Source: Micromonospora sp. MH99
GTDB lineage: Bacteria; Actinomycetota; Actinomycetes; Mycobacteriales; Micromonosporaceae
DNA length: 64,000 nt
Reading direction: 5' to 3'
Assembly: GCF_021442385.1 (NCBI RefSeq)
Contig: NZ_MUZA01000026.1
Location: 1-64,000, forward strand
Shown here: piece after piece, positions 8,405-17,024 of the stretch
Layout of the letters: every line of letters starts with the position of its first letter
Position numbering within the stretch: position 1 is the first letter of the stretch
The notes under the pieces: model-generated
The model's input: the letters and a program-made list of their open reading frames with translations, nothing else
Told to the model about the DNA's origin: nothing
Database searches by the model: none
Program-made: the position numbers and the translations under genes

Positions 8405-8560
8405 CCGAGCCTACGAGAGGCCCGAGCTGCGGCGCACAGGCGGCGAAGGTCCGCGCTGAGCCGCGCCGTCACGGTCGGTGAGCGCACAACTACTTCTTTC
8501 GCCGTGCAACTTCCCGGGCTACCGGCTCCGTTCTACCTCCGTCACGAGGAGGCAGTGGAC

Positions 8561-9094
8561 TTGAGAGCCGAAGACGAGCAGGCATTCCGCGAGTTCGTGA
8601 CGTCCGAGATGGCGTCGCTGCGCAAGCTGGCGTACGTGACCTGCGGCGACTGGCACACGGCGGAGGACGCAGTGGCCAACGCGTTGGTCAAGCTCTACCC
8701 CCGCTGGCGCAAGCTGGACCGACCCGATCTCTACGTCAAGACGATGGTCTATCGGGCAGCGGTCGACGAGACACGCCGGCCCTGGCGGCGTGAGCGGGCG
8801 GCCGGCGACGCCATGCCGGACGTCGCCCTGCGGGACCCGACCGGTGCGACCGACGAGCGGATGCGCCTGCGGGCGGCGCTCGACGCCGTACCGCCCCGAC
8901 AGCGGGCCGCGGTCGTGCTCCGGCACTACCTGGGTCTGAGCCTGGAGGACACGGCCGGCGTCCTCGACTGCACGGTCGGCACCGCCAAGAGCCAGGTCTC
9001 CCGGGGCCTGGCGAAGCTGCGCGTGTCACTGGCCGCCGAACGCATCAATCTCACCGGAAAGCCGATCGAGGAGTGGACAAATGCAGTTGCATGA
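8561..9094 (+). CDS. SigE-family (ECF-like) RNA polymerase sigma factor
   Basis: A group 4 sigma factor of the actinobacterial SigE-family type. Region 2 covers about residues 10-80 (LRKLAYVTCGDWHTAEDAV). Region 4 covers about 110-165 (LPPRQR-like VPPRQRAAVVLRHYLGLSLEDTA and a GTAKSQVSRGLAKL recognition helix). I place the start at TTG 8561 because GAGGAGG at 8546-8552 is 8 nt upstream; the nearby in-frame GTG at 8555 would be only 2 nt from it. That gives 177 residues, normal for the family. The gene overlaps the next one by 14 bp, so sigma factor and membrane partner are coupled. Confidence 0.88.
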   Translation: MRAEDEQAFREFVTSEMASLRKLAYVTCGDWHTAEDAVANALVKLYPRWRKLDRPDLYVKTMVYRAAVDETRRPWRRERAAGDAMPDVALRDPTGATDERMRLRAALDAVPPRQRAAVVLRHYLGLSLEDTAGVLDCTVGTAKSQVSRGLAKLRVSLAAERINLTGKPIEEWTNAVA

Positions 9095-10316
9095 GTTCGT
9101 GGACGCCGTGACGGGCGAGGAGCCACCGATGGCCCGCACCGCGGACGACATCATCGCGGCAGGGCGGCGGGCCGAGCGGCGTCGCCGGGCCGGGTTCGCG
9201 TCGGCCGGCGCGGCCGGTCTCGTCGTGGTCGCGGTCGCGGGCGCGTTCGTGCTGCCCACCCTGGGCGCCGAGCGGAACACGCCGGCCCCGGTCGGCGCGG
9301 CGACGTCCAAGCTCGCCGAGGCCACGTGGTCCGACGCCGCGCCGTTCACCTTCACCTTCCAGGGGTACGACGCCGGCACCCTGCACGTGCAGGACCCGAT
9401 CGTCGCGTCCACCGCCTACCAGATCGCTTCCGTCTACTCCGACGGTCACACCTCGAACGACAAGCCCCTCACGGAGGAAGAGGCCGCGGCGCTGGGCGGC
9501 GCCACCGAGCAGGACAGGAAGAAGGCCGCCGGGGGAAAGCCGAGCCTGTGGGCGTACCTGACGGTCTACCGGCCGGGCGCCTTCGACCCCGCGAAGATCA
9601 AGGACGGTACGGACGTCACAGTTGCCGGGCGCAGGGCCGTGCAGGCGCTGCTGCCGGTCGGCCTCGACCCGCGCAACGATGTCGACGCGGGCAACAAGCT
9701 GTTCGCCTGGGAGTACGCCGACAACGCCTGGGCGGCTGTCACGTCGATCTCCAGCGACGAGGCCACGCCGAGCTTCGAGAATCTGGGCGGCCTGGTCGAA
9801 GGTCTGAAGCCGAGCAAGCCGACGCCGGCTCTGGTGCCGTTCACGGTGGGCTACGTGCCGGGCGGCTACGCGCCGTTGCAGATCGGGAGCCACGCGATGC
9901 CCGGCCTCAGTGGCATCGCCGCGGCCCGTGCCGGTGACTACGGCGGCGCGACGTACACCAGGCCAGCCGCGCCCACGACGGGCCTTTCCGCGCCGTACGA
10001 CACCGTCGAGGGCGCCATCAAGGACGGGTTCCACATCTTCGTCACGCCGAGCACCAGCTCGAACCAGTCGCCGGAGCCCGGCGCGACGACGTGCCACAAC
10101 GTGTCCGACCAGCGCGGCCCGGACGCCGGCACCGGAGACGGCGGCTTCTGCAACGTCTGGAGCGCCGACGGGAAGGTCGTCGTCCAGGTGAGCACCAGTG
10201 GCCTCGGCAACGGCCTGCCACGGGCCGAGTTGGAGAAGATCGCCAAGGGCATCACGGTCGCCGACGTCGGGAACGAGTCGACCTGGACCCCGGCCGCGGA
10301 CGCACTGCAGCCGTAA
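9081..10316 (+). CDS. Single-pass membrane protein, putative anti-sigma partner
   Basis: A 411-residue protein translationally coupled to the SigE-family sigma factor (14-bp overlap). A short cytoplasmic N-terminus contains an ADDIIAAGRRAERRRR segment, which resembles the DNA-proximal part of membrane proteins that accompany SigE-family factors. One transmembrane helix lies at about residues 39-60. The remaining ~350 residues are predicted outside, with no zinc-finger (HxxxCxxC) motif and no recognisable enzyme domain. The anti-sigma role is inferred from position and topology only. It would let an extracytoplasmic signal control the sigma factor. Confidence 0.6.
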   Translation: MQLHEFVDAVTGEEPPMARTADDIIAAGRRAERRRRAGFASAGAAGLVVVAVAGAFVLPTLGAERNTPAPVGAATSKLAEATWSDAAPFTFTFQGYDAGTLHVQDPIVASTAYQIASVYSDGHTSNDKPLTEEEAAALGGATEQDRKKAAGGKPSLWAYLTVYRPGAFDPAKIKDGTDVTVAGRRAVQALLPVGLDPRNDVDAGNKLFAWEYADNAWAAVTSISSDEATPSFENLGGLVEGLKPSKPTPALVPFTVGYVPGGYAPLQIGSHAMPGLSGIAAARAGDYGGATYTRPAAPTTGLSAPYDTVEGAIKDGFHIFVTPSTSSNQSPEPGATTCHNVSDQRGPDAGTGDGGFCNVWSADGKVVVQVSTSGLGNGLPRAELEKIAKGITVADVGNESTWTPAADALQP

Positions 10317-10531
10317 CGATCGGCCTCTGACCGACCGCGCACCACCACGGCGGTGATCGCACACACAGGTGCGGTCACCGCCGTCGCGCGTTCGGGGGTC
10401 GTCAGCGACAGCGGGCCGGCCAGCCGCCGACCGCGTCCCCATGTCGCTGCGCGAGCCCGCCACGCCCGCGCCCACCGCCGCAACGACGAGCCCGCACGTC
10501 TTGGCAGCGACGCCCGCCTCCGCTACCGTCT

Positions 10532-10545
10532 TGGGAACGCTCCCA
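10532..10545. promoter_or_regulatory. CebR-type cellulose-utilisation operator
   Basis: TGGGAACGCTCCCA differs at one base from the 14-bp palindrome TGGGAGCGCTCCCA bound by the LacI-family repressor CebR in Streptomyces and relatives. CebR releases DNA when cello-oligosaccharides are present. The box ends 40 bp before the GH6 start, in the expected promoter/leader position. No cebR gene is in the window. Confidence 0.75.
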
Positions 10546-10585
10546 CGAACTTAGATACATCAATGTGATCAGGAGGAAACACGTC

Positions 10586-11989
10586 GTGGCTATCCTCTCC
10601 CCCCGGCGCCGTAGATCGGTGGCCCTCAGTGTGGCGGCCATCGCGGGCACCGCCGCCGCCAGCATCTGCTACGCCGTCGGCGGCGCGTCCGCCGGCACGG
10701 TGTCCGGATCGCTCTACCGCGATCCGAGTTCGGCAGTCGTCCGCTGGGTCGCCGCCAACCCCGGCGACTCGCGTGCCGGCGTCATCCGCGACAAGATCGC
10801 GAGTCAGCCGCAGGCCCGCTGGTTCGCCAACTTCAACCCGTCGACAGTGCAGTCCGAGGTCTCCGGATTCGTCGGCGCTGCCAACGCGGCGCAGCAGATC
10901 CCGGTGCTTGCGGTGTACGAGATCACCAACCGGGACTGCGGCGGGGCCAGCGCCGGTGGCGCCCCCGACCTCAACCAGTACCAGACCTGGGTCTCGAACT
11001 TCGCCAGAGGACTCGGCAACCAGACCGTCCTGATAATCCTGGAAACCGACTCGCTCGCCTTGCAGACGTGCCTGAGCGGCAGCGAGCTCAACGCCCGCAA
11101 CCAGGCGATCTCGACTGCCACCCGGACCATCAAGTCGGCGAACCCCAACGCCAAGGTGTACCTCGACGCCGGCCACTCCACCTGGAACAGCGCGAGTGAG
11201 ACGGCCAACCGGCTCCGGGCGGCGGGCGTGCAGTACGCCGACGGCTTCTTCAGCAACGTGTCGAACTTCAACTCGACGTCCAGTGAGGCGAACTTCGGTC
11301 GGGCGGTCATCTCCGCCCTCAACGGCATGGGCCTCTCGGGCAAGCGCCAGGTCATCGACACCAGCCGCAACGGGGGTGCCAGCGGAGACTGGTGCGGCGA
11401 CGACAACACCGACCGGCGCATCGGGATGTACCCGACCACCAACACCGGCGACAGCAACATCGACGCGTACCTCTGGGTGAAGCCGCCGGGCGAGGCCGAC
11501 GGTTGCCGCTACACGGCTGGTTCGTTCCAGCCCGACCTGGCCTACAGCCTGGCCAATGGGGTGCCGAACCCGCCGACCACCGCGCCGCCGACGACGGCTC
11601 CGCCGACCACGGCTCCGCCGACGACGGCTCCGCCGACGACGGCCCCGCCGACGACCGCTCCGCCGACCACCGCGCCCCCCACCACTCCGCCGCCGACCGG
11701 TAACGGCTGCTCCGCGTCGGTGGCGGTCAACCAGTGGTCCGGCGGATTCACCGCGAGCGTGACGGTCACCGCCGGCTCCGCGGACATCAACGGCTGGACC
11801 GCGACCATCACGCTGCCCAGCGGCACCGCGATCACCGGCACCTGGAACGCCCAGGCCAGCGGCACCAGCGGAACCGTCCGGTTCACCAACGTGGGCTACA
11901 ACGGACACGTCGGCGCGGGACAGTCGACCAACTTCGGCTTCCAGGGCACCGGCACCGGCCCGGCATCGGTCATCTGCGCAGCCAGCTGA
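10586..11989 (+). CDS. Secreted GH6 cellulase with C-terminal CBM2
   Basis: A 467-residue exported beta-1,4-glucanase (endoglucanase or cellobiohydrolase of family 6). It starts with GTG at 10586, 9 nt after AGGAGG. A signal peptide occupies about residues 1-37. The catalytic domain (about 38-325) shows the NRDCGG motif with Asp117 and the ETDSL motif with Asp155, the usual GH6 acid position (most members have EPD), followed by YLDAGHSTW and the WVKPPGEADG block. A Pro/Thr linker of PPTTA repeats joins a CBM2 (about 372-467) with Trp residues placed for cellulose binding and one Cys near each end. A CebR-type box precedes the gene and a strong hairpin follows it, so it is probably monocistronic and induced by cellobiose. 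Confidence 0.92.
   Translation: MAILSPRRRRSVALSVAAIAGTAAASICYAVGGASAGTVSGSLYRDPSSAVVRWVAANPGDSRAGVIRDKIASQPQARWFANFNPSTVQSEVSGFVGAANAAQQIPVLAVYEITNRDCGGASAGGAPDLNQYQTWVSNFARGLGNQTVLIILETDSLALQTCLSGSELNARNQAISTATRTIKSANPNAKVYLDAGHSTWNSASETANRLRAAGVQYADGFFSNVSNFNSTSSEANFGRAVISALNGMGLSGKRQVIDTSRNGGASGDWCGDDNTDRRIGMYPTTNTGDSNIDAYLWVKPPGEADGCRYTAGSFQPDLAYSLANGVPNPPTTAPPTTAPPTTAPPTTAPPTTAPPTTAPPTTAPPTTPPPTGNGCSASVAVNQWSGGFTASVTVTAGSADINGWTATITLPSGTAITGTWNAQASGTSGTVRFTNVGYNGHVGAGQSTNFGFQGTGTGPASVICAAS
11571..11675 (+). repeat. Seven tandem 15-bp repeats encoding the GH6 Pro/Thr linker
   Basis: Seven consecutive near-identical 15-bp units (consensus CGCCGACGACGGCTC) encode PPTTA repeats between the GH6 catalytic domain and CBM2. 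Copy number is likely to vary between strains through slippage. It is part of the coding sequence, not a CRISPR or regulatory array. Confidence 0.9.
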
Positions 11990-12003
11990 CCCCCCGAGGC
12001 GAC

Positions 12004-12038
12004 GGCCCGGCGTGGAGGACCACCCTCCACGCCGGGCC
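12004..12038 (+). terminator. Strong hairpin terminator after the GH6 cellulase
   Basis: A perfect 15-bp stem (12004-12018 with 12024-12038) and 5-nt loop lie 14 nt after the cellulase stop. There is no U-tract, which is common for actinobacterial terminators. Confidence 0.75.
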
Positions 12039-12187
12039 CGACCTCGTGCTCAATGCGGCCACATCGACGCTGGCACACCGACCGTCGTGGCCCGGCGAGC
12101 GGCGGCAACCGGTGCGACCTTCGGCGACACGTCGTGGACCGTGCCCGGCGGGATGGTCGTGATCCAGGGGCCCCGTGGAACAAGGGA

Positions 12188-13408
12188 TCAAGCGTGAGCC
12201 GCGCGATGTCCGGCCGGTGGTAGCTCGACATCGATCCGGGCAGCCTCATCGCCGCGACTTCTCCTGCGGGACATCTCGTGCCAGGCGAGCAGGGCGAACG
12301 CCGCGGCCGTCAGCAGGCCACCGAACAGCGGGATGACCCGTATCCCGGCCGTCGCCAGCAGGCCCGCGCCGATGAGCGAGCCGGCCGCGAGGCCGACGTT
12401 GAACGCGACGCTGAGACCGGCCGACGCCATGTCGGTGGTCGACGGGGCCACCTGCATGATGCGGTGTTGGATTCCCGCGATCAGCGAACTGAACGACATG
12501 CCCGCCACGGCGAGCAACGGGATCGTCAAGGCCTTGCTCGTGCCGAGCCCGTAGAGGCCGAGCATCGCGGCGGTGATCAGCCCGAGCAGACCCAGCACGA
12601 CACCGAGCGGGAACCGGTCCAGCACCCGGCCGACCGCCCAGGTGCCGACGACGCCGAACGAGCCCTGCACGAAGAGCAGCACGCCGAGAGACGCCGCGGC
12701 GAACCCGCTGACGTCGAGGAGGAAGACGGTCATGTAGGTGAACGCCCCCATGGCGCCGGTGACCGCGAGAATGGTGGCGACGAGGAGCACCACGAAGCGC
12801 TGCCGGTCGGGCATCGGCCCGACGTCGCCCGTACTCTCGTGCGGTGTGACGGCCGGCAGGAGCAGCGCGACCGCGATGCACGTCACGAAGCCGAGGACGG
12901 CCATGGCAACGAAGGCGGCCCGCCACCCGGCCTGACCGCCCAACCAGGTGCCCAACGGCACGCCGAGCACCGGCCCCAAGGCGCTGCCGATCGACAGCCG
13001 CGCCACGATGCGGCCTCGGATGTTCGCGGGAAACATCGAGATCGCCACGGGAAACACCACCGCCCAGAAGACGCCGTTGGTGGTCGCGGCCAGCAAACGC
13101 GCGGCGAGCAGCACCTCGTAGGAGGTGGCGAAGGCCGACACCGCCGTCGCCGCCGCGAACACGCCGAGGGCGCCGGCGAGCAGTGGGCGTCGGGGCACTC
13201 GCCGGGTGACCCGGGTCAGCGGGAGCGCCACGATCATGACCACCACGGCGTACCCGGTCACCAGCAGGCCGGCCTCCGACCTGGACCGGCCCAGGTCTGG
13301 CGCGATCAGCGTGAGCAGCCCGATCGGAAGCACCTCGGTGGTGACGTAGCAGAACGTGGCGGCGGACAACGCGGCGAGGGCATAGACCGCGCGTCGGTGG
13401 TGCGCCAT
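12188..13408 (-). CDS. MFS transporter (DHA1-type efflux permease)
   Basis: A 406-residue integral membrane protein with twelve predicted transmembrane helices. The MFS signature lies in the loop after TM2 (TRVTRRVPRRPLLAG), and a Gly/Pro-rich motif C-like stretch in TM5 (GSALGPVLGVPLGTWLG) is typical of proton-driven efflux permeases. The best match by feel is the AraJ/DHA1 group; the substrate cannot be read. It is divergent from a CGNR/ABATE-type regulator gene with about 250 bp between them, so it may be that regulator's target. The start is the ATG at 13408 with an AGG-rich leader. Confidence 0.85.
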   Translation of the reverse strand: MAHHRRAVYALAALSAATFCYVTTEVLPIGLLTLIAPDLGRSRSEAGLLVTGYAVVVMIVALPLTRVTRRVPRRPLLAGALGVFAAATAVSAFATSYEVLLAARLLAATTNGVFWAVVFPVAISMFPANIRGRIVARLSIGSALGPVLGVPLGTWLGGQAGWRAAFVAMAVLGFVTCIAVALLLPAVTPHESTGDVGPMPDRQRFVVLLVATILAVTGAMGAFTYMTVFLLDVSGFAAASLGVLLFVQGSFGVVGTWAVGRVLDRFPLGVVLGLLGLITAAMLGLYGLGTSKALTIPLLAVAGMSFSSLIAGIQHRIMQVAPSTTDMASAGLSVAFNVGLAAGSLIGAGLLATAGIRVIPLFGGLLTAAAFALLAWHEMSRRRSRGDEAARIDVELPPAGHRAAHA

Positions 13409-13662
13409 TGGCTACCTCCAAACCTCGAAGCCGCTACGCGGGCGCTGTGCAGTGAACGCCCGACCACGCTGCCGAGCAGTGATCGCAGGCCCGTCCGCGT
13501 GATGCCGGCTAACTGAGTTTTGACGGTAGCATGTGATCATCGAAACATCTCACCGTTTCCTGTGTGGAAGCTGTCCTGCGCTCATGCCGTGGCGGCCTCG
13601 GTGCGCGCACCGGCCACGATGGAGCAACCGCCTTCGGCGGGTTGGATGGTAGCCTTCCTTGC

Positions 13663-14313
13663 ATGCCACCCGATGTGTGTCAGCTGCCGTTGGTCGGCGG
13701 GCACCCTGCACTCGATCTGGTCAACACCCTCGAACGAGGGGGCGCGTCGCCGCACGACTTCCTGTCCGACAGCTCCGCCCTGCTGCGCTGGTCGGTTCTG
13801 GCGGGCGTGATCAGCGACGCGGAGGCGGACCAGGTCGGCCGGGCGTGGGGCGACGAGCCCGCGGCGGCACAAGCGGGCCTGGTCGCCGTGCGGGACATCC
13901 GTGAAGGGCTGTACCTCGTGATGCTTGCGGTGATCACCGACGCGGACGGTGGTACGGCGGGCGATCCTGTCGCGGCCCGCGCCGCGCTTGTCGCCCTACA
14001 TCAGCGCTGGTCCAGCGCCGCCGCCCGCGCAAGATTCGTGCTCGACCCGTCGCGGGTACGGCTGGCGTACGGCACGGTGCCGGCCATGGTGGTGCCCGAC
14101 CGGATCGCCGAAGCGGCCCGCGACGTCATGCTGAACGCCGACCTGACCCGGGTGCGCCGCTGCCCGGTGCGCGAAGGTGGCTGTGGCTGGCTGTTCCTCG
14201 ATCAGACTCGCAACGGCTCCCGTCGCTGGTGCCGCATGGCCGACTGCGGTAACGCGGTGAAGGCACGACGGCTCACCGAGCGCCGTCGCGCCGCCCGACC
14301 CCCGCTCGGTTGA
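13663..14313 (+). CDS. CGNR zinc-finger / ABATE-domain regulatory protein
   Basis: A 216-residue protein of the CGNR family, found widely in actinobacteria and proposed to be stress-related transcription regulators. The N-terminal ABATE-like domain begins with the typical LVGGHPALDLVNTL motif. The C-terminal zinc-binding part has four cysteines spaced as in the family, ending in CGNAVKARRL (CGNR with Ala for Arg). I start it at ATG 13663 because the family's conserved N-terminus begins there; the open frame continues upstream to 13564 without similarity. It may control the divergent MFS transporter, an inference from orientation. Confidence 0.82.
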   Translation: MPPDVCQLPLVGGHPALDLVNTLERGGASPHDFLSDSSALLRWSVLAGVISDAEADQVGRAWGDEPAAAQAGLVAVRDIREGLYLVMLAVITDADGGTAGDPVAARAALVALHQRWSSAAARARFVLDPSRVRLAYGTVPAMVVPDRIAEAARDVMLNADLTRVRRCPVREGGCGWLFLDQTRNGSRRWCRMADCGNAVKARRLTERRRAARPPLG

Positions 14314-14339
14314 CGCGGACCGGCATCGATACGCGCCGG

Positions 14340-14371
14340 TACCATTCGAGAACTACCCCTATCGAACGGTA
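14340..14371. promoter_or_regulatory. Imperfect inverted repeat upstream of the Lnt-like gene
   Basis: TACCATTCGA (14340-14349) and TCGAACGGTA (14362-14371) pair at nine of ten positions with a 12-bp spacer. The repeat lies 26 bp before the GTG of the Lnt-like gene. It could be a dimer-binding operator or a leader hairpin; no regulator can be named. Confidence 0.35.
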
Positions 14372-14397
14372 TTGCCGATGTCCTGTCGGGACGCGTC

Positions 14398-15813
14398 GTG
14401 AGCGGTGCGGTGGTCGGGCAGGTCGCCGTGTGTGTGGCAGTTGCGGTGTTTTCCGGCGGGATGTATCACCTGGGTTCGGGGCTTCGACCGATTGCAGTTG
14501 CCGCCTGGGTGGCACCGGTGCCGCTGCTCGTGCTCGCGCCGAGGGTCCCGTGGTTCGCGGCGGTCACCGTGGCGGCTGGTGCCTGGCTCATCGGTCAGCT
14601 CGGGCTCTGCTCGTACTACACGCGTGATGTGAAAATGCCCAGCCCGCTTGTCGCGGTGCAGTTCGTCGGCGGCGCCGCAGGGGTCGCGTCCATCGTGGGG
14701 CTTGCGCGGGCGCACCTCGTCGGCGGTCACGTCGCGATGGCCGCGCTGGCCCTGCCCGTGGCGTGGGTGGCAATGGAGTTTCTCGTGGCGCGCGGATCGC
14801 CGCATGGTGCGTGGTGGAGCCTGGCCTATTCGCAGGCGGACGTTCCGACCATCACCCAGGTGGCCTCGCTGACCGGGGTCTGGGGCATCACCGCGTTGCT
14901 CGTGCTGCCGGCCAGCATCGCCGCTGCGGTGACCGCGCCAGTGGGCGCGGACGGCGAACGGGTGGTGGTGCCCTTCGTCGCCGCAGCCCTGGTCGCCGCA
15001 CTCATCGGGTACGCCGCCCGGCGCGGCAGACGTGCAGTGGCCGGAGAGCCCACGCACGTCGGACTGGCTGCGGTTGAACAGCCCGATGGGCCGGTGCCGA
15101 TCGACTCGCCGGACGGCGTGGTACTGCTGGCACGGTATATCGAGCGGGTGCGGCTGCTCGCGGGTCGGGGGGCCGGTGTCATCGTCCTGCCCGAGCTGAC
15201 GTTCAGCGTCGACGAAGCCCGGATGGTTGAACAGATGCGGCCCCTCGCGCGGACGGCGGTCGACCTGAGCGTGGACGTCGTGGTCGGCGTGGCACGCCTA
15301 GCTGAGACCGGGGCGGCCAACGTCGCGGCGGTGTTCGGCGCCGGCGGCGACCCACCAACCATGTACGAGAAGCATCACCTCGTGCCGGGGTTGGAGGCCG
15401 CCTACCGACCAGGTCGCGACCTGCTCCACCTGCCCAATGACCGGCGCATCGGTGTGCTCATCTGTAAGGATCTTGATTTCCCCGGACTGGTTCGCGCCTA
15501 CCGGCGAGGTGGCGCGCAGATGCTGATCGCGCCGGCGTGGGACTTCGCCCGTGATGGTTGGTTGCACAGCCGGATGGCGGTGGTGCGAGGTGTGGAGTCG
15601 GGCGTCGCAGTGGCACGCGTTGCCCGCACTGGCCGAGCCACGATAAGCGACGCGTTCGGCAGAGTCCTCGTCGATGTCGACACCTCCGAGGACGGGACCG
15701 TTGATGCCACATTCGCGCTGGCCGCGACCCCCACCATCTACAGCCGAGTCGGAGACTGGTTCGGGTGGTGCTGCGTTACAGCTGCGGTCCTGACCACGGT
15801 GACGCTGATCTGA
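14398..15813 (+). CDS. Apolipoprotein N-acyltransferase-like membrane protein (nitrilase superfamily)
   Basis: A 471-residue protein with Lnt architecture. Five to seven hydrophobic helices (about 1-205) precede a cytosol-external carbon-nitrogen hydrolase domain (about 215-445), and a final helix lies near 455-470. The catalytic triad of the superfamily is visible as Glu266 (PELTF), Lys325 (YEKHHLVPG) and Cys356 (ICKDLDF). True Lnt acylates the N-terminal cysteine of lipoproteins. The MEF/GAWW and KHHLVPG motifs support an Lnt relative, but the sequence is diverged, so the acyl acceptor is uncertain. It starts with GTG at 14398. A lipoprotein gene occurs 6 kb away but is not linked in an operon. 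Confidence 0.75.
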   Translation: MSGAVVGQVAVCVAVAVFSGGMYHLGSGLRPIAVAAWVAPVPLLVLAPRVPWFAAVTVAAGAWLIGQLGLCSYYTRDVKMPSPLVAVQFVGGAAGVASIVGLARAHLVGGHVAMAALALPVAWVAMEFLVARGSPHGAWWSLAYSQADVPTITQVASLTGVWGITALLVLPASIAAAVTAPVGADGERVVVPFVAAALVAALIGYAARRGRRAVAGEPTHVGLAAVEQPDGPVPIDSPDGVVLLARYIERVRLLAGRGAGVIVLPELTFSVDEARMVEQMRPLARTAVDLSVDVVVGVARLAETGAANVAAVFGAGGDPPTMYEKHHLVPGLEAAYRPGRDLLHLPNDRRIGVLICKDLDFPGLVRAYRRGGAQMLIAPAWDFARDGWLHSRMAVVRGVESGVAVARVARTGRATISDAFGRVLVDVDTSEDGTVDATFALAATPTIYSRVGDWFGWCCVTAAVLTTVTLI

Positions 15814-16147
15814 CGCAGACGGCCACCGACCTTATCCGTTTCGATCGATCTCTGCTTGTGGCCTGTTACCACCGCCGCCGTACCCACCGACGGTCGGCTC
15901 TTGATATATCGCGCGACACCACCACCGCGCACCGGCTTGGCGTTCATGCCGCTGCTGGATCGGCACCGCAGCCCGGACTCCACCGGCACCGGTCTCGGGA
16001 GGCGACGCTGCGTACCAGGCGGCCGTCCGACGAAACGACGTCGGCTTCCGGAGCTGCCGAGAAGCGGATGTTGGGCAAGTGGGCGCTTGGTGCAGACCGC
16101 TACGCTTCGCACCTGAGTTGTGAACTCGACTCTCGACCTCCCAGGCT
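15814..16147. other. Non-coding gap with below-average GC
   Basis: No gene with coding character is visible on either strand. Base composition drops noticeably compared with the flanking genes and includes a TTGATATATC stretch near 15901. I see no terminator hairpin or RNA motif. Confidence 0.4.
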
Positions 16148-16612
16148 TTGGGGGTGGTGGTGCCGGTCGTCCTTGGGCCATACCCGCTGTGTTTGCTGTG
16201 CCAAAAGACCAACGGCGGTCTGATCGCCGTCAGACACCGCCAGATTCACCTCCGAGCTCACGGCAAGGAGGCGTGTGTAGATGGCGGCCTTGCCGGACTG
16301 CTGGCCAGCTTGTGGGCGGTCTGCGACACGCGGAGCTGTTGCGAGAACGACGGCGGGCGTGCGTACGTCGTGCCGACCGCGGATACCTGTGACGCAGCAG
16401 TACGTCTGCTAACCAAGCTTGGACTGCACCCGACGGTCCTCGACGGGACCATCTATTTCCAGACGCCCAGCTCATTACGGTTGGACGACGTTGACCAGGT
16501 GCGACGAGCGCTCGAACAGCCAGGTAGTGCAGATTCGCGCTGGCGGGTGAACGAGAACGGGGTGTTCGAACCCGTCCGACCCGTCGACGGGTCTGCCGTC
16601 CCTGACGCCTGA
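16148..16612 (+). CDS. Hypothetical protein, start uncertain
   Basis: The frame ending at TGA 16612 shows third-position G/C bias and protein-like sequence from about 16283 onward (a CxxxxCC cluster, then LLTKLGLHPTVLDGTIYF and an acidic DDVDQVRRALEQ helix). I do not recognise the family. The longest frame opens at 16148, but its first 40 residues look unnatural. A good AAGGAGG lies at 16265-16271, yet the ATG it would serve (16281) is in another frame that stops after about 44 codons. Either the start is a rare codon near 16271-16280 or the 5' end is frameshifted. The gene contains a TTA leucine codon (16475-16477), rare in such genomes. Codon use is weaker than its neighbours'. Confidence 0.4.
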   Translation: MGVVVPVVLGPYPLCLLCQKTNGGLIAVRHRQIHLRAHGKEACVDGGLAGLLASLWAVCDTRSCCENDGGRAYVVPTADTCDAAVRLLTKLGLHPTVLDGTIYFQTPSSLRLDDVDQVRRALEQPGSADSRWRVNENGVFEPVRPVDGSAVPDA

Positions 16613-17024
16613 ACATGAGGAGCGTCTGCCGCGTTCCGTGCGCGGATGTGTCTGCGATGGGGTAACCGGGCGTAGTCGGACAGAGTGCTCCGCCTGAGTC
16701 GCGAGGGGCACTCGGGTCGGCCATCCTGGGCTCCGTCGTCATGTGGATCTTTGTACGTAAGTGCGTACCTACCTATGCACTCCGACGGCGGGTAGCCGCA
16801 CATGATCTTCGACGATGTGCGGGGTGTGTGCTCTCCAGCGGATACCAACCCGGGTCCCCGGTGCCAACGCGGGTCACCGTGGCCGACCGCCGGTCGCAAA
16901 CCGGGGTTCGTGTGCTCGGCGCGTGGTCCTGGGCTGGGCGAACGGCGGTCCGGGAAACGTGGGTGAACGTGGGCCACTCCCTGCCATCCCAGGCGAACCT
17001 CAGGTCGTTAGACTGGGCCCTCGC
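16613..17024. other. Gene-poor stretch before the tRNA
   Basis: About 410 bp without a convincing coding region on either strand. It probably contains the tRNA promoter close to 16990-17020. I see no integrase remnant or direct repeat of the tRNA end. Confidence 0.4.

Noticed and set aside
9051..10475. 474-codon minus-strand frame opposite the sigma factor partner
   Set aside because: It is antisense of a gene translationally coupled to the sigma factor. Low-complexity translation, no ribosome-binding site.
11571..11675. Tandem repeats considered as a CRISPR or regulatory array
   Set aside because: The 15-bp units are contiguous, in frame and encode a Pro/Thr linker; there are no spacers.
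15832..16977. Minus-strand frames around the gap before the tRNA
   Set aside because: No coding composition, no ribosome-binding sites and no similarity to known proteins that I can see.
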